Of a DNA stretch of 64,000 nt, positions 56,315 to 64,000 are shown in pieces. The number at the start of each line of letters is the position of its first letter. Position 1 is the first letter of the stretch. Source of the stretch: Pseudodesulfovibrio sp. (lineage in GTDB: Bacteria; Desulfobacterota; Desulfovibrionia; Desulfovibrionales; Desulfovibrionaceae). Position numbers and translations under genes: made by a program. The notes beneath the pieces were generated by a model. It saw nothing but the letters and a program-made list of their open reading frames with translations, was not told the origin of the DNA and ran no database searches. The stretch spans positions 310,001-374,000 of the forward strand of contig JADGEX010000001.1 in the NCBI GenBank assembly GCA_016744135.1, in the 5' to 3' direction.

Positions 56315-56877
56315 GACAATCCCTCCATCTCTCGCGCCTTGGCGAACATAGGCTTCAGCACTCCGCCCTGACCGCCACCCGGCATATGTACCTTGCCCTT
56401 GGCCATCATCTTCATACCCAGCGGTACAAACTTGAGCGGTAGCGTCGGGTTATCCATGCGTTTGAAAAAATAATTGCTCATCATGCCCATTTCCTGCACT
56501 CGACCATGTGACTCGACATTTTCCATGAACGCTCTATAGAACGCACTGTTCTTACGTCCTTTGCCACTGAGCATGGCCAGTCTCTTCAGAGAAGCCATGA
56601 CCGAAGTGAGTTTGAGACCTCGTGGACATCGCAGTGTGCAGGTGTAACAAGATGAACACATCCAGAAGGTCTGGCTTTCAAGGATCTCGTCGAGCATGCC
56701 GAACTGGATCATCCGCCACATGGCCCGTGGAGTGATATCCATTGCGAACCCGTTGGGACAGGACGCCGTACAAGTACCGCACTGCATACAGGCCCCGACT
56801 TCTTCCTTTAATTGGGCGAGCACGAACTCGATTTCATCTCCGGCCGGGCTCCATGTTTTTCTTACTGCTTCGCTCAT
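56311..56877 (-). CDS. hdrC: Heterodisulfide reductase subunit C-like protein
   Basis: Iron-sulfur electron carrier of 188 residues with two [4Fe-4S] motifs, CMQCGTCTASCP and CSSCYTCTLRCP. It links HdrA to HdrB. The ATG at 56877 is chosen for its GGAGG site; the frame is open further upstream. It lies 25 bases after the HdrA-like gene. Confidence 0.94.
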   Translation of the reverse strand: MSEAVRKTWSPAGDEIEFVLAQLKEEVGACMQCGTCTASCPNGFAMDITPRAMWRMIQFGMLDEILESQTFWMCSSCYTCTLRCPRGLKLTSVMASLKRLAMLSGKGRKNSAFYRAFMENVESHGRVQEMGMMSNYFFKRMDNPTLPLKFVPLGMKMMAKGKVHMPGGGQGGVLKPMFAKAREMEGLS

Positions 56878-56902
56878 GGCGTTATTCCTCCATATTTCCG
56901 AA

Positions 56903-59900
56903 TTACGCCGGTTCTTCGAGTGCCGCGTCAATGACAGACATCATCGGCCCATCGTGGAATCCCTTGAGGACCGTGGCACTGTTAGGACAAACTGCCGCAC
57001 AGGAGCCACACCCCTGACACAGGATTTCGTCCACCTGAATCTGACCGAGTTCCATATCCAACACACGAGCACCATACGGGCAGGCCGCGATACACGCCTG
57101 ACACAATGAACACAATGAGTGTCGGACAGAGGCCACCACAGTTTCACGGGCAATAGTTTCTGCATTGAGAATTCGTAATGCGCGTTGAGCAGCAGCCTTT
57201 GCAGAAGCAACAGATTCTCCCATTCGACGAGGAGCCAAACCGGTTCCGCACGCGTAAACACCCTGCTTGAGGAAATCTACGGGCCGCCACTTGAAATCCG
57301 CTTCTTGATAAAAGCCGTCTTCGTTAATCTCCACGCCAAAGACTTCCTGGATATCATCCATGTCATTGGGTTCCATGCCACTCGAAAGTGACAGAATATC
57401 TGGCCTGAGGATTATGTTTTCCCTAAGAATGGGGTCGTAGGCCGTAATGACCGGCTTACCTTCCTCAAACTTCACCTGAGGGGGGGCGTCCTGTTCATAT
57501 CGAATGAAGATGGCTCCGGCCTTCCGTGCCTGCGTGTAGTAGGTCTCAAGGAAACCAGGCATCATAATATCACGATAGAACACGTATATCGGCAGATCAG
57601 GATTGCGCTCCTTGAGAGCGAGCACGTTCTTGACCATTTCCGGACAACACACCTTGCTGCAATAGGTACGGTCCTCACCGGGCTTGCGCCAACACTGAAT
57701 CATGGCAACCGAAGAAAGTATGCCTGCGTCAAGCTGACCTGTGGCAAGCTGTTCTTCCAATGTGAAATGAGTCATCACCGACTTATGCACACACAGGCCG
57801 CTTTCATAGACCTTGGCCTCGTGTGCACCGGTAGCAAGAATGGAGACACCATGCTCAAGAGGGAATACTCCTTCCGGACTGGCAATGGCGGAACGGAACC
57901 GTCCTGCACTGCCTCGAGACAGCACGACACGTGAATCCTTGAGCACCCTGATATTCGGATGCTTTTCCACCTGTGCGATGAGTTCTTCCATGTACTTGTG
58001 TGGATCGGAACCATCGAGTTGTGTATGCAACCGCATAGCCATGCCGCCAAGTTCTTCTTCGGATTCCACCAAACAGACTCCATAGCCTTGATCCGCAATA
58101 GCCATAGCCGCTGTCATACCCGCCAATCCACCACCGACAACCAAGGCCGACCGTTCTACGTCAACCATATTAGGTGGCGGTGTTGGGTCGACTCCTTGCA
58201 ACCGTGCTACAGCCGTGGACAAAGATGCGTAAATCTCCTTCTCCGCTGTTCGTGCATCTGTTTCCGGGCCAAAGGTCGGTGTATAGATATCCACCACATC
58301 CATAAGTGCGGGATTCAGACCAATGGTCTTGCCCAATTCCTTGAGACGGGGAATGTAGGCGTAAGGCATACACGCACCGATGATAATACGGTTCGGCTTG
58401 AACTCTATGGCCGCCTGTTCAATATCGCCCCACCCTTCTACCGTGCAGGCACTTCCTACACTTACAACCTTGCAAACCGAGTGAACATTGGCCATACGCA
58501 GACTCAACGCTTCGATATCAACGGATTGCTCCAAAGTAGGACAGGATGCACAGACTGCCACCAATGTACGAGGTGGTTCACGCGAAACGTCTGGGAAATC
58601 GGGTTCAGGTTCGTCCTCAATACCCGCCAGCACGTCATATGCCTTGATGATACGGGACGCGGCTTGCGCTGCTGCGCCTGCATGAATCACGGATTCGGAG
58701 ATGTCCTTGGGTTCACCAAACGCCCCGGCTGCGAATATACCGACAGCGCTTGTGCGTTCCGGTGAATACGGCTGCGTATCTGCGAAACCCCACTGATTGA
58801 GATCAATACCGATTGTCTGCGCAAATGTGTCCGAATTCTTTGGCGGACGTGCTCCCACGGCCAGAACAACCATGTCATAGATTTCGGTGACCATTGTTCC
58901 GTCTTCGGCAAAGTATTCGAGTTTGATGTCTTGCCCGTCATCCGTCGGCAGGAGCGAATGAGGACGGCTGCGCACAAAACGAACGCCCTGTTCTTTTTCA
59001 GCATTGATACGATATCGTTGATATCCCTTCCCCGCCGTACGCATATCCATGTAAAAAATGGAAGTCTCCACTTCACCATTGGTCACCTTTTTAGCGAGCA
59101 ACGATTCCTTGATGGAAAACATGCAGCATATCCCAGAACAGAAATCCGCATTCCTTTGCACATCGCGCGAGCCAACGCACTGAATCCATGCAATCTTTTT
59201 GATCGGCTTGTCATCACCGGGACGCAACAGCTTGCCGCCTGTGGGACCAGTCCCGCTCAAAAGGCGTTCGAATTCGACCGCTGTAAGTACGCCGGGGTGT
59301 TCATAATTCCAGATTTCCGATGAAACCTCAGGATCTGTTTTTGGATCGTAGCACTCAAATCCACCGGCCAGAACGATGGCTCCGACTTCCAGTTCCTCGA
59401 CAGTGTCTGAAAGAATACGCACGAACAACTTATCGAGCCACGGCACAAACTTCTTTGCCGTCAACGGCTTGGTCAGATATTCGCGTGCACCTTGCAAAAC
59501 AAGTTCGGTAGCGGTTTCATCCTGACTTTCATCTGCCAGAATAACCACCGGCATATCCGGGTGAAGTTCCTGACAACGTGTCAAGACACGTTCGGCATCC
59601 ATGTCATTAATATTTAATCCAAGTAGGACAAGCCTGAATTGATCGGTTTCGGCGAGCTGATCCACTGCCTCACGCCCACTTGCGGTAAAATGAAGTGGGA
59701 AATTCTGTTCATCAAGACTTCCTTGCATCATTTCCTGTACCGTTTCATCTCGATCTACCACGAGGATATGAAAGTCCTTGCGCTCTTCGAACTTGAAATC
59801 AATGGCCCCGGTAGGACATACTTCATGACATTTCCAACAACGCAAACAGTTGTCCAAATCCAGTACATACTGATTGGGAATGGCATGCGGAACCGGCAGA

Positions 59901-60337
59901 TAAATAGCTGCCCGTTGCGTCAATCCAGCGTTGAATTCACTGTCCACTCGAACCGGGCACACCTCGGAACACTTGCCGCAACTAACACATTTGGTCGGGT
60001 CCACCAAAGGCGATGTTCGGTTTAACGAGACAAAGAACTTGCCCGGTTCACCTTCTACTTCCGCCACTTCGGTAGAGAGCATAATATCAATATTATCGTG
60101 AAACAGCCCCTTGCGCAGGCAATACTGGCTGGATGAATCCCGTGACATAAGCGGCAGCATCTTACACATGCCGCAATGATCGGACGGAAATTGGTGGTCA
60201 AGTTGACTCAAAATTCCACCGTGGTTCGGACGGCGGTCGATAAGAGCGACCTTGTGACCAGTAACGGCCAGGTCGAGAGCGGCGCGTATACCACCGATTC
60301 CTGCGCCTACCACCATTGCTCCGTATTGCTTCCTCAT
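56903..60337 (-). CDS. HdrA-like flavoprotein with inserted receiver domain
   Basis: 1144 residues from ATG 60337 (GGAGG upstream). FAD motif VVGAGIGGIRAALDL (about 8-30); two 4Fe-4S motifs CVSCGKCSEVCP (117-127) and CLRCWKCHEVCP (164-174); a response-regulator receiver fold (about 189-306); HdrA core with CVGSRDVQRNADFCSGICC; a second FAD motif VVGGGLAGMTAAMAI (about 770); terminal 4Fe-4S motifs CSLCQACIAACP and CQGCGSCAAVCP. The receiver keeps acidic Asp195/Asp197 and Lys290, but Gly240 replaces the phosphoacceptor Asp and Ala268 the Thr, so phosphorylation is unlikely. It looks like two HdrA-like units fused; probable electron-bifurcating or relay subunit. Confidence 0.88.
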   Translation of the reverse strand: MRKQYGAMVVGAGIGGIRAALDLAVTGHKVALIDRRPNHGGILSQLDHQFPSDHCGMCKMLPLMSRDSSSQYCLRKGLFHDNIDIMLSTEVAEVEGEPGKFFVSLNRTSPLVDPTKCVSCGKCSEVCPVRVDSEFNAGLTQRAAIYLPVPHAIPNQYVLDLDNCLRCWKCHEVCPTGAIDFKFEERKDFHILVVDRDETVQEMMQGSLDEQNFPLHFTASGREAVDQLAETDQFRLVLLGLNINDMDAERVLTRCQELHPDMPVVILADESQDETATELVLQGAREYLTKPLTAKKFVPWLDKLFVRILSDTVEELEVGAIVLAGGFECYDPKTDPEVSSEIWNYEHPGVLTAVEFERLLSGTGPTGGKLLRPGDDKPIKKIAWIQCVGSRDVQRNADFCSGICCMFSIKESLLAKKVTNGEVETSIFYMDMRTAGKGYQRYRINAEKEQGVRFVRSRPHSLLPTDDGQDIKLEYFAEDGTMVTEIYDMVVLAVGARPPKNSDTFAQTIGIDLNQWGFADTQPYSPERTSAVGIFAAGAFGEPKDISESVIHAGAAAQAASRIIKAYDVLAGIEDEPEPDFPDVSREPPRTLVAVCASCPTLEQSVDIEALSLRMANVHSVCKVVSVGSACTVEGWGDIEQAAIEFKPNRIIIGACMPYAYIPRLKELGKTIGLNPALMDVVDIYTPTFGPETDARTAEKEIYASLSTAVARLQGVDPTPPPNMVDVERSALVVGGGLAGMTAAMAIADQGYGVCLVESEEELGGMAMRLHTQLDGSDPHKYMEELIAQVEKHPNIRVLKDSRVVLSRGSAGRFRSAIASPEGVFPLEHGVSILATGAHEAKVYESGLCVHKSVMTHFTLEEQLATGQLDAGILSSVAMIQCWRKPGEDRTYCSKVCCPEMVKNVLALKERNPDLPIYVFYRDIMMPGFLETYYTQARKAGAIFIRYEQDAPPQVKFEEGKPVITAYDPILRENIILRPDILSLSSGMEPNDMDDIQEVFGVEINEDGFYQEADFKWRPVDFLKQGVYACGTGLAPRRMGESVASAKAAAQRALRILNAETIARETVVASVRHSLCSLCQACIAACPYGARVLDMELGQIQVDEILCQGCGSCAAVCPNSATVLKGFHDGPMMSVIDAALEEPA

Positions 60338-60365
60338 AACGTCCTCCCGAAACTGGGACCTGTCA

Positions 60366-61511
60366 TTAGGCCATGTGCGACACTGTGTCCTGGAACTCGT
60401 CTTCCTTGAAAACCGAAAGCGGCGGCGACTCTTCCAGACTTCTGCCCGGCTCGTAGTCAAAGCTCTTCTGTGTCCGAGCTGCGACTGTACGGAACAACTC
60501 CATTACGGGGATGCCGTTAGGACAAGCATTAGAACACTGTCCACATCCCACACAGGCCATGGACATATGCGCCATACGGGTCAGATGATAGAAGATAGTA
60601 TCCGTGGGCAGCTTGAGACTTCCCTTACGCTTGGCCCAGCCCATGTACTGCCACGGCTTATGTTCGAACACGTCAGTATTAAAAACGCATTCCTTGCAGT
60701 AACAAACCGGACAAGCCACTCGGCAATTATAACAATTCACGCAACTCGACAGATATTCTGACAAATCGGTCAATGTACCAGTGGCGGCCTTGGTCGCCTC
60801 AATCATGGCATCACGATTTTTAGTGCGCACCTTAATAAGCGATTCAAGCACTGCGTCTCGTCCAGTGGTTTCCATATTGGGCAACCCAAGGCTATTGAGC
60901 AGAGCCTCGCCTCGAGCACTATCTGCCATGACCGGAATAGCATCGTGCAGATCTGCACCGGCGATCCCAATAACAATATCCGCATTGGTCGGAGCCGGGA
61001 ATTCACAGGACTTGCAGGCCGGAGCTATATCCACACCGTTCACAGCTGTCTCATTTGCTCCACCGTGCTGTCCTTGAAATGCAAGTGTTGCCTCAAATGA
61101 CTCCCGGTCACCGACGAACGTCGTATAGCCAGTGTTGTCATAGGCCCCCATACAATCCATCCCCACGATAATTACATCATCAAGGCTGCCCTGATTGAGC
61201 TTCACTAATTCCACGAATGCCCTAATTTCACAGGGGCGCATAACAACAGCTATACGTTCGCCGGACTGACCACGCGTCAATCGCGACAGAAGTTTTGCAC
61301 TGTTCAGGGGAAATGCCGGAGCCAAAGGGTCCGCACCTGAAAACTGATCAGGGTCAGTCACCAACGTCGGCATGGGGAGTCCCTTGTCAAACAGATGAAC
61401 CGGCACCACGACTCCGCCTAATGACTCGTCTTCCAACAAGCCACGCAAAAAGCCTTGTATCGCCACAACCGGGTTGTTATTTTCAACCTGTATTTTCACA
61501 GTGGTCGCCAT
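60366..61511 (-). CDS. FrhB/FdhB-type iron-sulfur flavoprotein subunit
   Basis: 381 residues, coenzyme F420 hydrogenase/dehydrogenase beta-subunit family (COG1035-like), with an N-terminal FrhB domain (VVVPVHLFDKG, VVMRPCEIRAFVEL, VIIVGMDCMGAY) and C-terminal cysteine motifs CVNCYNCRVACPVCYC and CVGCGQCSNACP. In methanogens such subunits pass electrons from F420 or formate to HdrA. Here it probably feeds or drains the Hdr complex; the actual electron donor (NADH, ferredoxin, formate) is not shown by sequence. It lies between mvhD and the HdrA-like gene. Confidence 0.9.
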   Translation of the reverse strand: MATTVKIQVENNNPVVAIQGFLRGLLEDESLGGVVVPVHLFDKGLPMPTLVTDPDQFSGADPLAPAFPLNSAKLLSRLTRGQSGERIAVVMRPCEIRAFVELVKLNQGSLDDVIIVGMDCMGAYDNTGYTTFVGDRESFEATLAFQGQHGGANETAVNGVDIAPACKSCEFPAPTNADIVIGIAGADLHDAIPVMADSARGEALLNSLGLPNMETTGRDAVLESLIKVRTKNRDAMIEATKAATGTLTDLSEYLSSCVNCYNCRVACPVCYCKECVFNTDVFEHKPWQYMGWAKRKGSLKLPTDTIFYHLTRMAHMSMACVGCGQCSNACPNGIPVMELFRTVAARTQKSFDYEPGRSLEESPPLSVFKEDEFQDTVSHMA

Positions 61512-61529
61512 GTCGCCACCTCCCAGTGT

Positions 61530-61955
61530 CTAAACCACGGCCATGGAACGCGCTTCCATGGGACCGAGTTCTCTGATTTCGTTAATGAAAGAATTTACCG
61601 TTTCCGCAAATTCATTCCCTTCACTCGCTCCTACCCAAGTCAGCTTGACGCGCTCCCTTTCAACTCCAAACTGAGGCAGGATTTCGTTGAGGAGCTTAAC
61701 CCGACGTCGGGCCTTGTAATTGCCATTGATATAATGGCAATCACCGGGATGACACCCACTGACAAGCACTCCGTCAGCTCCGGAAAGGAGCGACTTTACG
61801 ATGTACTTGGGGTCCACCATGCCGGTACACATAACGCGTACCAATCGAAGATTCGGCTGTTGCACCATTCTCGACGTTCCAGCGAGATCTGCTGCGGTGT
61901 AGGTGCACCAGTTGCAGACAAAAGCTAGAATGGTCGGTTCGAATTCACTACTCAT
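61530..61955 (-). CDS. mvhD: Hydrogenase iron-sulfur subunit MvhD
   Basis: About 141 residues with the MvhD cysteines in VCNWCTYTAADLAG, VRVMCTGMVDP and VSGCHPGDCHYINGN. A [2Fe-2S] protein that delivers electrons to HdrA. ATG at 61955 with GGAGG (61961-61965). No MvhAG hydrogenase genes are adjacent. Confidence 0.95.
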   Translation of the reverse strand: MSSEFEPTILAFVCNWCTYTAADLAGTSRMVQQPNLRLVRVMCTGMVDPKYIVKSLLSGADGVLVSGCHPGDCHYINGNYKARRRVKLLNEILPQFGVERERVKLTWVGASEGNEFAETVNSFINEIRELGPMEARSMAVV

Positions 61956-61964
61956 CACTGCCTC

Positions 61965-63989
61965 CTAGGCTTCGCCTGGTTGATTGTCGCTGACGGCCTC
62001 AGCTATTTGTCCCTCGCCCTCAGGAGGCACAAGGTCAAACATCATGCCAAGCATTCCATCGATTTCATTGAATATCTGTGTCTGATTAAAGTGCTTGATC
62101 TGTGCGGCTCCACTCGGACAATAACCGGCACAGCTGCCACACCCCTTACACATGGCTTCATTGATGACCGAAATTTGTCGTCGTTCATCAAATTCAATGG
62201 CCGAGTATGGGCACAAGTCGATACACACCTTGCATCCGATGCACACGTCCGGGTCGATCCACGAGGTTGTAGGAGAGATGGAGACCGTTCCCTTAGCCGC
62301 AAGCGCAAGGGCCTGCGCTGCACCACCTGAAGCATGGGCAACGGCATCAGGGATATCCTTTGGTCCCTGACAGGCTCCGGCAAGGAACACACCATCTGTT
62401 GCGGTAGAAACCGGACCAAGCTTAGGATGCTCTTCGAGGAAGAAACCATCCTGCCCCTGGGCCACACCGAAGATACGTGCCACTTCATTTGTATCACTCC
62501 GTGCTTCCATGGCGGTACAAAGAATGACCATGTCCACAGGCACCCGCACGTTCATTCCGAGCAAGGTATCCTCGCCGACGATGACCAGCGAATCGTCTTC
62601 CTGCACAACTTCAGCCGGACGGCCTCGAATAAAGGTCACGCCTTCTTCCTGCACACGCTTGAAGAATTCTTCGTACCCTTTACCGAAACACCGCATATCA
62701 ATATAAAAATTATACACTTTGGTGTCATGTCCGACCTTGTCTTTAATAAGATGATCAAACTTGAGGGCGTACATGCAACAGGTGCGCGAACAGTATTCGT
62801 GATAATTCTTATCGCGGCTGCCCACACAATGAATTATACCGACACTCTTGGGCGCCTCGCCATTCTTCAAGACGATCTTTCCCTCGGTGGGACCAACTGC
62901 ATTGTTAAGCCGTTCGAATTGTAGCGCGGTGTACACATTGTCAAAACGACCAAAACCGTATTCGTACAACGGTGTCGGGTCCATGGCATCGTATCCGGTA
63001 GCCAGTACGATGGAACCAACATTAAAGACTTCATGAGTCTCCTTCATTGTATAATCAATGGCCCCGGTAGGACATATAGTCTGACAAATTCCGCACTTGT
63101 CCTTGGTGATCTTTTTGCAAATTGAACCATCAATGACCGGCGTACTCGGCACAGCCTGTGGCGAATTCCGATAAATGGCCTTTCGCATGGAAAGCCCTTC
63201 GTTAAACTCATTCAAGGCCTTGGTTGGACACTTTTCAAGACAGGCACCGCATCCAGTACAAATAGCTTCGTTGACGTAGCGAGGCTTGTGCTTCACGGTC
63301 ACGGTATAATTCCCGACAAAACCGGAAACGTCCTCGACTTCACTCCACGTCATAAGATTGATATTCGGTTCCTGCGACACTGCCACCATCTTGGGGGTAG
63401 AGATGCAGGCCGCACAATCCAACGTCGGAAACGTCTTGTCGAACTGGGCCATATGTCCACCAATTGATGGACTTTTTTCAACCAGATGAACCTTGTGTCC
63501 CGATTTTGCGATATCAAGAGAGGCCTGAATACCGGCGATGCCAGCACCAACGACCATGACATCCGGCAGGACATCCACTTCGCGAGAAAAGAGCTTCTCA
63601 TGATCACCCACTCTATCAACAGCCGCTTCGACAATGTGCTTGGCCTTGGCTGTCGCTTCATCCGGGTCAGCGGTTGTCCATGAACAATGTTCACGAATAC
63701 ATGCGTGTTGCATGAGATAAGGATTCAGCCCAGCTCTTGCACAAGCCTTCTGAAACGTCTTTTCATGCAGACGCGGCGAACAGGATGCCACGACGACCCG
63801 ATTGAGGCCGTATTCGCGAATATCCTTGATAACCATTTCTTGTCCCGGGTCCGAACACATGAATTGGTAGTCTCGAGAGACCGCCACGTCTTTGAGTTTT
63901 CCGGCATACCTGGCCACGTCTTCGCAATCGACCTTTCCCGCGATGTTCGAACCGCAGTGACAGATGTATACTCCGATTTTGTTGCCCAT
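61965..63989 (-). CDS. hdrA: Heterodisulfide reductase subunit A-like flavoprotein
   Basis: 674 residues. N-terminal domain VYICHCGSNIAGKVD and CSPRLHEKTF; FAD motif VVGAGIAGIQASLDIAKSG; cysteines LDCAACIST; [4Fe-4S] motifs CTGCGACLEKCP and CGICQTICP; HdrA signature CVGSRDKNYHEYCSRTCC; terminal pair CIGCKVCIDLCP and CKGCGSCAGYCP. HdrA holds the FAD that bifurcates electrons in Hdr complexes. GGAGGA precedes the ATG at 63989. It is the first operon gene inside the window; earlier genes may lie beyond the edge. Confidence 0.95.
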   Translation of the reverse strand: MGNKIGVYICHCGSNIAGKVDCEDVARYAGKLKDVAVSRDYQFMCSDPGQEMVIKDIREYGLNRVVVASCSPRLHEKTFQKACARAGLNPYLMQHACIREHCSWTTADPDEATAKAKHIVEAAVDRVGDHEKLFSREVDVLPDVMVVGAGIAGIQASLDIAKSGHKVHLVEKSPSIGGHMAQFDKTFPTLDCAACISTPKMVAVSQEPNINLMTWSEVEDVSGFVGNYTVTVKHKPRYVNEAICTGCGACLEKCPTKALNEFNEGLSMRKAIYRNSPQAVPSTPVIDGSICKKITKDKCGICQTICPTGAIDYTMKETHEVFNVGSIVLATGYDAMDPTPLYEYGFGRFDNVYTALQFERLNNAVGPTEGKIVLKNGEAPKSVGIIHCVGSRDKNYHEYCSRTCCMYALKFDHLIKDKVGHDTKVYNFYIDMRCFGKGYEEFFKRVQEEGVTFIRGRPAEVVQEDDSLVIVGEDTLLGMNVRVPVDMVILCTAMEARSDTNEVARIFGVAQGQDGFFLEEHPKLGPVSTATDGVFLAGACQGPKDIPDAVAHASGGAAQALALAAKGTVSISPTTSWIDPDVCIGCKVCIDLCPYSAIEFDERRQISVINEAMCKGCGSCAGYCPSGAAQIKHFNQTQIFNEIDGMLGMMFDLVPPEGEGQIAEAVSDNQPGEA

Positions 63990-64000
63990 GGTTCCTCCAT

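Overview
The window looks like chromosomal DNA of a sulfate-reducing bacterium of the Desulfovibrionaceae (Desulfovibrio / Pseudodesulfovibrio type). The basis is a large HdrA/MvhD/HdrBC-type redox operon, a PxxKW cysteine-rich small protein, LPS export and Kdo genes (Gram-negative envelope), a flagellar switch gene, roughly balanced base composition by eye, and two in-frame UGA codons best read as selenocysteine. The genus is an inference; no rRNA gene is present.

Layout. 1-6.6 kb: the end of argD, a small unknown gene, prmA, a MagIII-like DNA glycosylase, then an envC-ctpA-divergent polysaccharide deacetylase envelope group. 6.9-8 kb: fliM behind a possible sigma-54 promoter. 8-10.9 kb: a three-gene ABC importer. 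10.9-12.2 kb: ndk-proC. 12.2-21.4 kb (minus strand): rsmA, an HU gene with a 57-residue membrane protein behind it, the macromolecular synthesis group rpsU-yqeY-mutS2-dnaG-rpoD, and cbiB. 21.5-24.1 kb: adenine and methylthioadenosine salvage (apt-mtnP-mtaD). 24.2-32.2 kb: the PxxKW protein, an M20 hydrolase, mnmG, a CorC-like protein, lnt, prfB with its programmed +1 frameshift, and a GGDEF protein. 32.2-35.2 kb: a MinD/FlhG-like ATPase, a second HU/IHF protein, a UshA-like selenoprotein, and dapA. 35.3-47.7 kb (minus strand): an orphan periplasmic binding protein, Mn-pyrophosphatase, then a long row pyrG-kdsA-kdsC-lptC-lptA-lptB / rpoN-hpf-ptsN-rapZ-EIIA-EIIB-EIIC. 47.8-49.6 kb: purQ, a tadA-like deaminase, and a NifX-like protein. 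49.86-51.31 kb: tRNA-Ser(CGA) followed by a 1.4-kb one-gene insertion bounded by a 31-bp repeat of the tRNA 3' end. 51.7-53 kb: a DEAD-box helicase. 53.06-64 kb (minus strand): hdrA, mvhD, an FrhB/FdhB-like gene, an HdrA-like protein with an inserted receiver domain, hdrC, hdrB, a tandem universal stress protein, and a selenocysteine-containing CCG-domain iron-sulfur protein.

The most notable content is the pair of candidate selenoproteins. One is UshA-like, at 33437-34297, with a CPSU motif. The other is a CCG-domain Fe-S protein at 53062-54357, with Sec where the family has Cys in a Cys-Gly-His motif. In both, a stem-loop with the same GGC apical loop follows the UGA at a distance suitable for a bacterial SECIS. 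Without recoding, each gene would be called as two broken pieces, and the first SECIS would be mistaken for a terminator. Further points are the degenerate receiver domain inside the HdrA-like protein, the split reading frame of the PTS IIC gene at an A9/T9 tract, and the single-gene tRNA-Ser island encoding a membrane-anchored SH3-domain protein of unknown function.

All calls come from reading sequence and translations by eye. No database search, structure prediction or comparative alignment was run.
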